A stretch of DNA of 64,000 nt from Primulina eburnea (Eukaryota > Streptophyta > Magnoliopsida > Lamiales > Gesneriaceae), in assembly GCF_022965805.1 (NCBI RefSeq), contig NC_133117.1, forward strand, positions 10,378,183 through 10,442,182, given 5' to 3'. The translations under genes and the position numbers were made by a program. Positions 46,577-56,379 of the stretch are shown one piece after another; positions within the stretch are counted from its first letter, which is position 1; each line of letters begins with the position of its first letter. The notes under the pieces are model-generated. The model did no database searches. It saw nothing but the letters and a program-made list of their open reading frames with translations, and was not told the origin of the DNA.

Positions 46577-46830
46577 GGAAAATGACGTTGGAGAAGCTGA
46601 AGAGTCTCAAGTCAATTAATGCGTCTTTCACATTTACCAAGGACTTTAAGTTATCAGTTGTTCATTGTCAACTGACACTTGTTTGAATTCTGTTAATAGT
46701 TGTTTAAATAGTCCCAGTTCATGATCAACATATGACAGTTAGTTTCTCATCATATAATTTGTTTACATATCACAACTGATGAAATATATTATTTGCAAAA
46801 AAACAGAGTTAAAATCAGATAAATATTTCA

Positions 46831-47229
46831 TTACTTATAAATGTTGGTCTGGATTACATCATCATACTTCTTCTCCACAACAATTATCCAAATTTTCAAC
46901 CAAACAGATAGAGAAGAAGGAGCAGTCATGCGAAAGCTATGAGAATGAGCTATGCACCTCAGGATCTTCAATTCCTTGCGGAGCATCAGCTGATACATGT
47001 GATCGTCCTTGAAGACGTCCACCCACACAGCAATATTCAAGTGCTTTCGCACTTGATTCAGTTCTACCACCAATTCAGGAGTGGTGGCCTCTCCAGAGTT
47101 GTATAAGAGCTCAAGCTCCTGTAATCGCTCCCAGTAATGCAGACTTTCATAGAAGACTTCGTCTTCTATCTCGGCCTTCCTGGCCTCCACAGAAAAGCGA
47201 GAAAGACTTGAGTCACCTGTATCAGACAT
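46831..47229 (-). CDS. Antisense accessory ORF A' of the copia element
   Basis: 132 residues, intact, antisense to the element, upstream of B' in its own direction. It starts MSDTGDSSLSRFSVEARKAE and continues IEDEVFYESLHYWERLQELE, LLYNSGEATTPELVVEL, VFKDDHMYQLMLRKELKILR and CIAHSHSFR. It aligns over its length with ORF A of the Tat element (22351-22773) with the same spacing of conserved blocks. The first three residues MSD are shared with B', which fits a common ancestor. TATAAATA lies 47 bases upstream. No recognisable domain; function unknown. Confidence 0.78.
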   Translation of the reverse strand: MSDTGDSSLSRFSVEARKAEIEDEVFYESLHYWERLQELELLYNSGEATTPELVVELNQVRKHLNIAVWVDVFKDDHMYQLMLRKELKILRCIAHSHSFRMTAPSSLSVWLKIWIIVVEKKYDDVIQTNIYK

Positions 47230-47275
47230 TTTTTAATGTTTTGGAAGATATGTCTTAAACTAGTTGAGCCATTTC

Positions 47276-47283
47276 TATTTATA
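47276..47283 (-). promoter_or_regulatory. TATA box of ORF A'
   Basis: Minus-strand TATAAATA in GCTATAAATAGAAATGG, 47 bases before the ATG at 47229. Confidence 0.68.
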
Positions 47284-47603
47284 GCATAATATCAAGAAAG
47301 CTGAAGAGTCATCAACGTTTCAGCAAAACCAATAACCTCTATGACTCTTAAAATTATTTTGTAGCACTACTTTAATTATTATATGCACCAATCTAGGGGG
47401 AATGTCAGTTTTTAAAGAAGTTAACTGGGAAGACAATCGTTTGTGAATTCTCAACTGACTTGAATCAGTTTCCCAACTGATCGTTCAGTTTGAAAATTTT
47501 ACAAATCTTCTCACATAAGTTAACCAATTAAAAACTTATTATATTCCAAATCAAATGACGTGACTAAATTTTTATGACGTGGCATATTTTAAAACCGCTC
47601 ATT

Positions 47604-47676
47604 ATTATATACACACGATTACAGCACACGTGCACACATTTTTATTCAAAAAATATCCCGGGCTGACACGTGTCCA
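47604..47676 (+). promoter_or_regulatory. Putative promoter of the 3' sense gene, with G-boxes
   Basis: TTATATACACACG at about 47606 is TATA-like; CACACGTGCAC (about 47624) and GACACGTGTCC (about 47664) carry the CACGTG core bound by plant bZIP/bHLH factors. It lies in the divergent gap between A' and the sense gene at 47814. Function inferred from motifs only. Confidence 0.35.
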
Positions 47677-47813
47677 GAATTTGAACAGTCACGAACAAAA
47701 GCATTTTGCCCGCTTCATTTCAGTTTTATTCTTCAAAATTACAATCAGTTTCTAAGAGTATACAAATTTCAGAACTTATTCTCTTCAATTTGCAGATCAC
47801 TACACTTTCCGAA

Positions 47814-50545
47814 ATGGCAAACCAGATCCCAGCCCATATTTTGAATGCGATGGTCATCGATTTTAACTCGGTTCTATCGATTCAAGAAGCAGAAATTAAG
47901 AATGTATTCCTAAAGCTTGAGTCGGCAGGTCTCAGGATGTTATTAGGACAATCTTCTCAGAAGATATACCTCAAGGAGGTCAATGAATTCTATCGGAAGG
48001 GATTTATCACTGCTAATGACACTATCTCTGTTACTATTAAAGATCAGTTGCTACTCCTTTCTGAAGAAGCTTTCGGAGAAATCTTCTCTCTGCCAACTGA
48101 TGGTTATGTCAGCTTTTCTGAAGTAAAAACTCAGGATATTGAAGAAATGCAGTCTTGATTATCTGTTGATGGACGGAAAATCAAGGTTTCCGATCCAAAG
48201 AAGGAACTGAAACCAGAAATTCAGTTGTTAGCTGATATCGTGGCAAAGGGAATATTAGCAAAAGCCGGTTCTTATGCTGGTCTTACACTCGAAAATTTCC
48301 AGGTAATGACCATAATCATGGGTGAAAAGAAAGCAAATTGGAGATATATTCTTTTTAACATCTTGAAGAATATGCTCAAGTCATCCAAACAGTCATGTGG
48401 CTTTGCCATCCAAATCAGTTATCTGTTAAAACTGAAGGGTTTGGTAGCTGAAAATGCTGAAACATCATCAAAATTCAAGGTCTTTACTGCCAAAAACACC
48501 TTGCCATCAAAAACGAAACCAGAGGTTGAGCCATCACCAGTCAAGAAGGCCAAAACAACAAAAAGGAAACTGATTCTCAGTGAATCAGATTCAGAGAAAA
48601 CTCCTTCCCCTAAGCTTGTCAAGAGACCAAGGACTCAAAGAACCAAACCAATAACAACAGTGGAAGACATTCCACCTGAGAAAATTATTCAATCAGCTGC
48701 TCAACAGCCCATTCAAGCTATCCCCTTGCAAGTAGTCTCACCTGATGATTCAGTTACCAAAGCTAAGACACCAGCTAAGGTAAGAGCTCCCTTGACTCTT
48801 GTAAATCGCCCTACCATCCTGCCTAGAGCCAGATCTAAAGGAGTAATATTAAGGGAACCAGTGCACTCCACACATTCTGGAATGGATCTTCCTCACATTC
48901 TCTCAACTGACAAAGGAAAAGGCAAGCTGGTTGAAGAATCCCGGCCATCCAATGTCATTCAAACACACATTGACCTAGTTTGGGAACAGGTCAATACATT
49001 TGCCACATCACAATTAAAATCTTTCGATTGTTTGGAAAAGCTTCAGAACAGAAATCTTTGCCAAAGAACTGAAGCATAGATCTCAACTGAAAAAGTTCAT
49101 CAAGCTAGAAGCGATTGTGATGAAAGTAGTCAAAGCTGCTACAATTCCACAGGCATTAGAAAGGCAGAAATATTTCTTTGATCAGATTCGCGTCAAAAAT
49201 CTAACAAGAATGGTAGCAAAGCTGAAGTCCAACTACAATCCAACAAGTCCAACTGCATACAATGATAGAGCTGTGTTCACTCAATTGGACACGGATCTTA
49301 GTAGTCTGCTGAGTGAAATCAGATTTTGGGAAAAAGATCAGGAACTAGTTCTTCAAGACAAACCCCCCAACTCAAATACTGAAAAAGATTTATCCTCCTC
49401 TCCACAAAAAGAACCATCTCCACAACAGGCAACTGAAAATCCAGTTCAGGGAACGCCTCATTCCTCTCAGACAGAACATCAGCTATATTTTGAAGCAGAA
49501 CTATCCTTGGCAAACATTGATGAAATCATTCAAGCTGTTACCTTGGAAGCTCAGCTAGAGGGAATACATTATGACTCAGTTACCCATTTAGCTGAACAAC
49601 CAGAGCAAGACATTAAGAAATCATCTGAAGCACCAGCTGAGTCACTTATTGCTGAAAAACTTATATCTGCTCAAACTGAAGATCAAACTGAAGTGCCAAA
49701 CCAAACTTCAGAAAAAAAATAACTGAATCGGAAAAAGCTCAAACTGAAGCACCAGTTCAGCCAGAAAGTTCTGCTGAACAAGACATTCAAACTGATGAAC
49801 AATCAAAACCCTCAGAACAAGAAACTGCTGAACATGTATAAGGTCAGTTGCTCACCGAATCAAAGGAGCAAGAACAATGTTCAGTTAATTCTCCACAGGA
49901 GGCCCCTATGTATGAACCATCCATCTCCATCATTAAGCCAGACAGTCCATTTCTTGATCAAAGCCAACGTTCATCATCTCAAATTCAAGAAAACATTCCA
50001 GCTCAGCCTATCAGCCTATGGCTGGAACAATGGAAACTAATCAAGTATTAGTTCTTTTTGGACAAACATCGAAGCATTCAGAAACGACAAGTCAGCGCCC
50101 TCCAATTCAATCCACAGAAATGGATGTTGTGCTTGAAGAAATCCAGAACATACAGTACAATATGCAGCAGATGCTCGCTGAAATCAAGAAAATTCAATTA
50201 GAACAACTGTCTCATACTGTCAAATTAGATTCTTCGACTGAATTTGACTCGGCAAAACTAAACGCTCTTCAAGCCAACATGAATTCTCTTAGCAGAACTG
50301 TGCGTGAAATAAAGAAGGGGCTAGCTAACTCACTCTTTATAACTCAGGATGTAATCAGTCAGAGAGTTGAGCGACTGGAAACCTCTGTCTCAAATAAAAT
50401 AGAATTGCTGCAGACCTCCCTCACAACTGTTGCCACAAGTATCTCATCAGATGTAAAACTTCTTTCCATTGACGCTCGAAAGTTATCAGATAAAATGGAG
50501 TTGTTTGACAAAAATGGGGAAGAACAGCAGCTGAAGAAGAATTAA
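47814..50545 (+). pseudogene. Sense gene in the env position of the copia element (N-terminal globular, low-complexity middle, coiled-coil C-terminus)
   Basis: Start ATG at 47814 (MANQIPAHILNAMVID). Residues 1-200 form a compact region (VLSIQEAEIKNVFLKLESAG, EEAFGEIFSLPTDGY) that I associate with unnamed proteins abundant in Lamiales genomes; that link is from memory. It is followed by a Lys/Pro/Ser-rich stretch (KKAKTTKRKLILSESDSE), a Glu/Gln/Thr-rich low-complexity zone and a C-terminal coiled coil (LNALQANMNSLSRTVREIKK, RVERLETSVSNKIELL) ending at 50545. A TGA at 48156 and frameshifts near 49050, 49715 and 50010 break it. I see no signal peptide or membrane span, so 'env-like' would be a statement of position only. 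Confidence 0.6.
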
Positions 50546-50712
50546 TGCAGCAGAAGAAGAATTAATCAGATTATTAGAATCAACTGATATTATATTCTCA
50601 GATTTTATGTTATCTACAAGGAATCCAGTTATTTTATGATTCAGTTGCGTAATCTATTATCAACAAAGAGCTCAGTTATTTGATCTTAAACCACTTGGTT
50701 TTGTCAAACACC

Positions 50713-50726
50713 ATAAAGGGGGAAAT
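50713..50726 (+). other. Polypurine tract of the Sirevirus-like element
   Basis: ATAAAGGGGGAAAT lies directly before the 3' LTR. Confidence 0.8.
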
Positions 50727-51698
50727 TTTTGGAAACTAGATTCAAGAGTTTGACAAAACATGAATCAATCGATTAACAAAATATGAATCAACTGATACGC
50801 GCAAGAAAATTCGGCAACTGAACTTATCAAATGAAATCAGCTGATACAATGATACAAAGTAAACTGATCAGTTGGAACTGATCAGTTAAAACATTCAGCC
50901 GAATGCCTTAAAAGTCTCTCAACTGAAGATGTCTCGGGAAAGATCAAAGAAGACATAACAGATTACAAGAGCGCCGCACAACAACCAAGACTACTTAAAA
51001 CAACGCATTCCGGACAAAGCAATCAAGACGCCGAATTACAATAAATGAAGCAAACAATATCGAAGGAATAATCAAGTGGAAACCAACGGATACAAAGATT
51101 CAAATTTATCTCAAGATTACCGTTGGAAAAGAAGAGTATAAATATGGCAGAAGAAAAAGAAGAAATAACGATCACTCAATCTTAAACTTGTTGTTACTCT
51201 GTCAAAATCTTAGCTCACTCTCATTTGAATTATTCGTAGCAATCAAGGCTACAATCTGAGCTTATTAGCACTCTGTAAAAGTTGTTAGATTCAATTGTGC
51301 TAATATCAGTTACGCACTGAGAATATTGTGCAGAACTAAGAGTTTCAGTTTTGGCAGTAGTAAGTCCAAACTGAAGTGGGTCTGTACAAGTGTTGTACTT
51401 GATCAAAGTCTTTTAGTGAATATCCTATCCTTGTGATAGAAGGGGTGACGTAGGAGTAATTAAATTCTCCGAACATCCAGAAACAACTCTTGCATATTTC
51501 TTTCAGTTTCGTATTATATCTTTCAGTCAGTTGATTTCCGCAACTACTCTAGTTTAACTGATTGTTATTGACCAACAAGATTCCAAGATTCAGTTTGTCA
51601 ACAAACTGAACTCAAATATTATTAAAGAACAATTTTAATTGTAAGTGTTTATTCAACCCCCCTTCTGAACACTCTTGTTACGACAACCGATCCTATCA
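50727..51698 (+). repeat. 3' LTR of the Sirevirus-like element
   Basis: Begins TTTTGGAAAC (the TG start changed to TT) and ends CGATCCTATCA, followed by the target duplication CATTA. Confidence 0.93.
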
Positions 51699-51853
51699 CA
51701 TTATGACTATTTCACTTGAATTTTTAAATGCTAGTTGGTTGAGGTTTTATTTTAAAAGGGCAAAATATTTTATAAAAACATTTTATTAGATTGGCCGGAA
51801 AAAAAAATTCTAGTACTTTTAAAGCAATAAAAAAGGGCAGACATTTCATATGT

Positions 51854-52900
51854 ATAGTATATTACTCAATAAAATTTTTGTTTTAGATATCCAGGTAACT
51901 CGTGATGCGGCTATGGCAGTTGGCAAGGCGAGCAGGTCGAGAAGTTAGTTCACGACATTTTATCTATTCCTATTAGCATTAAAGTTGTAATAATTATCAA
52001 TTTACACAGCTAACCGTCTGTTTGGGGCATTTATAGATGACGGTGTGAGGCCACTTGCAGAGAGCGTGACTTTGAAGGTAAACATCTCGATGGCGCGAGT
52101 TAGGGCCTCGATACTCGTGAGTTCGCCAAGTAAGATTAAAGGCTTTTACGACAAATACGAGAAGACGTTCTACGGTCCCGTGGTGATCGCAAACTCGCTT
52201 GTCACTAGCTTTGTAAGCATTTACAACTCATTTATATCAGCATTCATACTTATCTTTAAACTTTGAAAACCTATTCTTTTGTCAAATGCAGCTCATGGTC
52301 GAAGCTCTTCGGGGATTGCTTGAGATGCAGCTCCGACATCCTGAAGTGATGTCTCCAGATGTGTCTTTGATGGGTGGGCATTTCTACACTTGGATGTCGT
52401 TATTGGCTCAAGATGAAGACAAATTTGTCAACGGAAATCTGGTGGATATAGTCAAAGGTATTGATCCAAAATGGCCTTGCCTCTCGTGGGAAAAGCCACG
52501 AAGAATTCTCATCCCTGTCTACAGACATGGGTACTGGTTTTTGTTAAAACTCGTGAAAGGGGTGAATAAGTGCAGTATATTTGACTTGCAGCGGAGGCAC
52601 GACCCCAACGTCAAAGCTCTGAATGAGGACATAGATCCTATGCTTATAAACACTGCTCGTCTGCTATCCATTGTTGGGAACAACCCACACTCTGAGAGGG
52701 CATGGTACATAAAGCTACATGATGAATTTAGATCGAAGATTAAACAGTAAGTTGTCATCTTTCTATTTAAAATATAATAACTTCATTATTATTTTTATTA
52801 TTTGTACGTAAATAATAACTTCTTTTTTTATTTTCTTTTTTCACAATGAAGATTCTTGAGCATTTTTGTATTAGCGGTTGTTGGATACTCTTTGCCGAGG
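51854..52900 (+). pseudogene. Right part of the Ulp1-like (C48) protease gene of the MULE-like locus
   Basis: Exon pieces: 52036-52211 (LAESVTLKVNISMARVRASI) and 52292-52749 (HFYTWMSLLAQDEDKFVNG, RRILIPVYRHGYWFLLKLV, CSIFDLQRR), with the intron ending CAAATGCAG at 52291. The His of RHGYW and the Asp of IFDLQ occupy the positions of the Ulp1 catalytic His and Asp; the usual downstream Gln and Cys motif is not visible, so the peptidase would be inactive or incomplete. Ulp1-like genes of this sort are known cargo of plant MULEs (Kaonashi type). The gene runs towards the transposase on the other strand. Confidence 0.6.
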
Positions 52901-53081
52901 AAGAGTGAGCAAGTAGTACTAACTTTAGATGATAGAATATTATCTGAGTTTAGATATTTTTTAGCTTGTAATATGTTCGATAATGATTGGACATTGTTAT
53001 GATGTATTGGAAAATTATATGTAGTTATTGGACATTGTTTTTGTTCTATTGTTGGTTTGGGTCGAATTTACTTGTGTTTTG

Positions 53082-53442
53082 TGTCGACCATGTTGATTGT
53101 GAGTCGATATGCCTAACTTTGTCGACTCTATTGATTTTTGGTCGAACTTGTTGATTTCTGGGTCGACCATGGTGCTTTTGGCTGTGGTTTTGGTCGACCC
53201 TTGTTGATATTTGGGTCGACCAAAAATCTTTTGGCTCGAACAAAAATCTTTTTGGTCGACCAGATTTTTGTTCGACCACTGTGGTTTTGGTCGACCCTTG
53301 TTGATATTTGGGTCGACCATGGTGCTTTTGGTTCGTTTTGGTCGACCACTCTGCTTTTGATTCAACCCACACTGCGCTTTTGGGTCGACCCATGTTCATA
53401 TCTGGGTCAACCCCTCTTCATATCTGGGTCGACCCATGTTGC
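53082..53442. repeat. GGGTCGACCC-rich repeat block 1
   Basis: Eleven GTCGAC hexamers in about 360 bases, mostly as GGGTCGACC(C/A), interspersed with variants of TTGTTGATATTTG and ATGGTGCTTTTGG. The palindrome makes both strands look coding in several frames. It lies between the Ulp1-like gene and the transposase. Confidence 0.85.
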
Positions 53443-53443
53443 T

Positions 53444-53476
53444 TTGGGGTTTAGGGTTTAGGGTTTTAGGGTTTCA
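53444..53476 (+). repeat. Short interstitial telomere-like repeat
   Basis: GGGTTTAGGGTTTAGGG followed by TTTTAGGGTTT: about four copies of the plant telomere unit TTTAGGG at the edge of the GTCGAC block. Confidence 0.8.
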
Positions 53477-53880
53477 CAAACATGTTATATGTTTTAACAT
53501 GTGAATCACGAAATCAAAGTTATGTTACATTTTAAAAAATATGAATCGTTATTTCACTGTTTTAACATGTGAATCACGAAATCAGAGTTATGTTACTTTT
53601 TAAAAAATATGAATCGTAATTTCACAATCATGTTTTATGTTTTAACATGTGAATAACAATCTCACAATTATGTTACATTTTAAAAAATATGAATCGTTAT
53701 TTCACAAACATATTATATGAATCGTAATTTCATAATCAGAGTTATGTTACATATTAAAAAATATGAATCGTTATTTCACAAACATGTTAAATGTTTTAAC
53801 ATGTGAATCACGAAATCAGAGTTATGTTACATATGAATCACAGAATCACAATTTACATTTATGTTACATTTTTTCGACAA
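53477..53880. repeat. AT-rich tandem repeats of about 70-90 bp
   Basis: Five or so degenerate units made of TTTTAACATGTGAATCACG, AAATCAGAGTTATGTTAC and TTTTAAAAAATATGAATCG. ACATGT is palindromic. No coding signal. Confidence 0.8.
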
Positions 53881-53979
53881 TTTGAATATCAATTAAAAAA
53901 AATTATGCACGTACTAGCAATTTGGGCCGGAAGTTTAAGATCGACACAAAAACAAAATTTATGTACCAAAGGCCGTAAC

Positions 53980-54225
53980 TTTGGGTCGACCCTTGCTTGC
54001 TTTTGGGTCGACCCAAAGGTGGAACTTTGGGTCGACCCACAAGCTTGCATGGGTCGACCCACAAGCAAGCAAGGGTCGACCCAAAGCTCCATCCTTTGGG
54101 TCGACCCTAAAAAAATGGTCGACCGAAGTTCAACCTTTGGGTCGGCCCACAAGTTACAAGTTGACCCAAACTTTCCAGCCTTTGGGTCGACCCATGGTGC
54201 TTTTGGGTCGACCCAAACTTCCAGC
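53980..54225. repeat. GGGTCGACCC-rich repeat block 2
   Basis: Nine more GTCGAC copies within about 245 bases, in TTTGGGTCGACCCA contexts with ACAAGCTTGC spacers. The transposase reading frame on the minus strand runs into it just past its conserved C-terminus. Confidence 0.85.
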
Positions 54226-54239
54226 CTATGCTTCTATAT

Positions 54240-56064
54240 TTTGCTGAATTCACCGATTGAAGGAATTCTATTTTGTTTTCTTCTGCCAACTCTCTTCTCT
54301 AACAAAAGAGGCAACTCCAATGGAAAATTAATTTTGCGTGGCCATTCATTTTCTTCCGGAACAGGGTAAACAGTCTCTGAGTAAGCCATGCACCATGACA
54401 TTGTAGAATAGTACTCTGAACACAGATCATATATATCAATCTTTGCTAACCAACTGGCTGCAATGTCATGAGCATATGGGATTCTATCAATATCAAAAAC
54501 TCGACATGTGCATCTTTTTTATTCCAGGTCCACTATGGCCGAATGTCCACGGCTCCTAACATCGAACTCCAGACTTCCTAATTCAAAAACTTGCATTCCC
54601 TAGGCATCATTGAACCTGCTACGAAGAATCCCCTCGATGGTAGGGGTCAAATTAGTGTTACTTACAATTGATGCGTGGCGATATCGGGCAAACCAAGATG
54701 AGTTCAGTTTCTGCAAAGAATCTAAAAGTGTAATGATTGGCAGCTTCCTTTCTTCAAGTAGTCTAGCATTGATCGACTCAACCCCATTTGTCGTCATAAT
54801 ATTGTAATGGGTCATTAGACAATAAGCTCGAGTTCATTTATCAAGTGAATCTCTCTCGTCCAAAAATTGCGCTGCCTCAGGATAATTATTCCTAAATTCA
54901 TTGTATGCGTTATAAAACTCGAAAGGCTTATAAATTTTTGCAATGTGCAACAACTTTTCGGTTTCACCCTTCTTTTTGAATCTAGTTTTCATGTTTTGGG
55001 ATAAATGCCACGTATAATGACTTATATACAGTAGAAACCGCATTAATTATTCTTTTATGTCTGTCTGAAATTATCACCAATTCATCCTCGTCTTGTACTA
55101 CTTCTAACAACTTAGTTAAAAACCAACTCCACGAAGAAGTACACTCGACATCTACGATTCCCCAAGCCAAAGGATATTGATGATAATTTCCATCTTGTGC
55201 CGATGCCACCAGTAAAACACCATTACACTTGCCCTTCAACCACGTACCATCAATCGATACAACTTTCCGCATACTTCGATATCCTCTGACGCATGCACCA
55301 AAGGCAAGAAACATATACTTGAATCGATTTTCCTCGTCGACAAATATGTCTTTTATGCTTCCTCGATTCATCTGTTCAACCATGTGCAAATAACAATTCA
55401 ATAGAGTGAAACTCTTCGTAGGATCACCTTTCAACATATTGTTTGCTATTTCTTTCCATTTCCAAGCCTTGTAGTATGATATATCAGCATTCATACTATT
55501 GCGCATTATTGCTATCACCGCTTTTGGTACAATTGGCACTGGATGACCTTAGAAATTATCCACCAACATATCTCGAACAACAGCAGAACTCGCTCCACAG
55601 ATTCTTTTTCGTCTCCCAGTCAAACCACATGTGTGTGTATTGCAATATGTATGAACAGAGAATGCATGTTAATCATTCCTAATCTTTGAGGTCCGGATTC
55701 TCCACTTACAATCAGACACTACATATTTTACGGCGTACACTTTTTGACTACTTTAAACCGTCTCAAATTCAAAGCAAGCTTCCAAACTTATTCTAATTAG
55801 CTCTTTTTTCACAGCTTCTCGGTTTGGAAATTCTTGACCAACAAACAAGTTTGAACCATCCGTGAATGAAAATGTGTCATTATCAATATCCACATCCGCA
55901 ACCAAATTTGCATCAGCATTTGCAACCACATTTGTCTCGACCTCATTTGCGTCATTACATGTTTCATCATGTAACTCGTCTGTGTTACTACGATCCACAT
56001 GCATGGCATCCACATTATGTGCATTCGTCGAAAATGGAGAAAACTTACTGTGTTTTTTCTTCAA
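54240..56064 (-). pseudogene. MULE (Mutator-like) transposase, decayed
   Basis: Reading leftwards: N-terminal MuDR region (LFVGQEFPNREAVKKELIRI) near 55830, a DNA-binding zinc part (YCNTHTCGLTGRRKRICGAS) near 55620, the catalytic domain (VVSIDGTWLKGKCNGVLLVA, HQYPLAWGIVDVE and LVIISDRHKRIINAV) at about 55270-55050, TTNGVESINARLL near 54790, the SWIM finger CTCRVFDIDRIPYAH near 54520 in which the third Cys is Tyr, and the basic tail VGRRKQNRIPSIGE near 54270. Stops (near 55755, 55665, 55550, 54832, 54600, 54525) and a frameshift near 54985 inactivate it. Terminal inverted repeats were not found. Confidence 0.88.
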
Positions 56065-56379
56065 ATGCAGCCGAATTGGTCTTCAAATACAGAAAATCTG
56101 GCAATAGAAGTAGATTTACATCTAGATATGAGGTATGAACAACAACAGTCAATTTCTATTTAATGTAATGCGGCAGCCGTAGATGTGGTAGATGAGGTTT
56201 TTACATTTGGGCAGCTGGTAACCCAAATTTCCATTTTTTAATTGGGGAGGAAGAAGAAGTGGGTCGACTGAGAAGAAAGAGAAAAAAATAAGAGAACAAT
56301 TAATTTATTAAGTTAATAGTTTAATGAAGGTTTAATATAATAATCAAGAGTCAATTCCATACCGGAGAAGTTTCGACAT

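Larger units (their letters stand above)
39777..51698 (+). mobile_element. Sirevirus-like Ty1/copia retrotransposon, complete with TSD
   Basis: LTRs at 39777-40750 (974 bp) and 50727-51698 (972 bp) differ at about 28 positions by eye. CATTA flanks both sides (39772-39776, 51699-51703). Order: LTR, Met-tRNA primer site (40753-40764), gag, pol in the +1 frame, antisense ORFs B' and A', a sense gene in the env position, polypurine tract (50713-50726), LTR. Total 11.9 kb. The RT box [10 protein letters not shown], long gag with CCHC and large extra 3' region fit Sirevirus (SIRE/Maximus). Gag has three stops, pol one, and the 3' gene one stop and frameshifts. Its insertion site is inside the solo gypsy LTR, so it is the youngest layer of the nest. 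Confidence 0.93.
37349..51848 (+). mobile_element. Solo Ty3/gypsy LTR (about 2.6 kb), itself split by a copia element
   Basis: The LTR starts TGTAACGCCCCAAAAAATTT at 37349, continues to 39776, and resumes after the inserted copia element at 51704-51848, ending GGGCAGACATTTCA. The sequence TATGT lies immediately outside both ends (37344-37348 and 51849-51853), a 5-bp target duplication. The summed length is about 2.57 kb. The TTTAGACTCACTAGGTGTGA block at about 39514 is shared with the LTR at 16106-18709. No internal gypsy sequence is present, so it formed by LTR-LTR recombination before the copia element landed in it. Confidence 0.82.

Noticed and set aside
46779..47012. Plus-strand ORF within ORF A'
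   Set aside because: It is the complementary frame of A', which has homology support; this one has none.
47814..50545. Calling the 3' sense gene a true envelope gene
   Set aside because: No signal peptide, membrane span or fusion-type motif is visible; only the position fits.
53477..53880. CRISPR-like array
   Set aside because: Units are degenerate tandem repeats without unique spacers, in a plant genome.
53015..54289. ORFs on both strands across the GTCGAC blocks
   Set aside because: The palindromic repeat keeps several frames open on both strands; composition is simply that of the repeat.
35655..56300. MULE terminal inverted repeats
   Set aside because: I compared the regions near 35660-35740 and 56100-56300 by eye and saw no convincing inverted match, so no MULE ends are reported.
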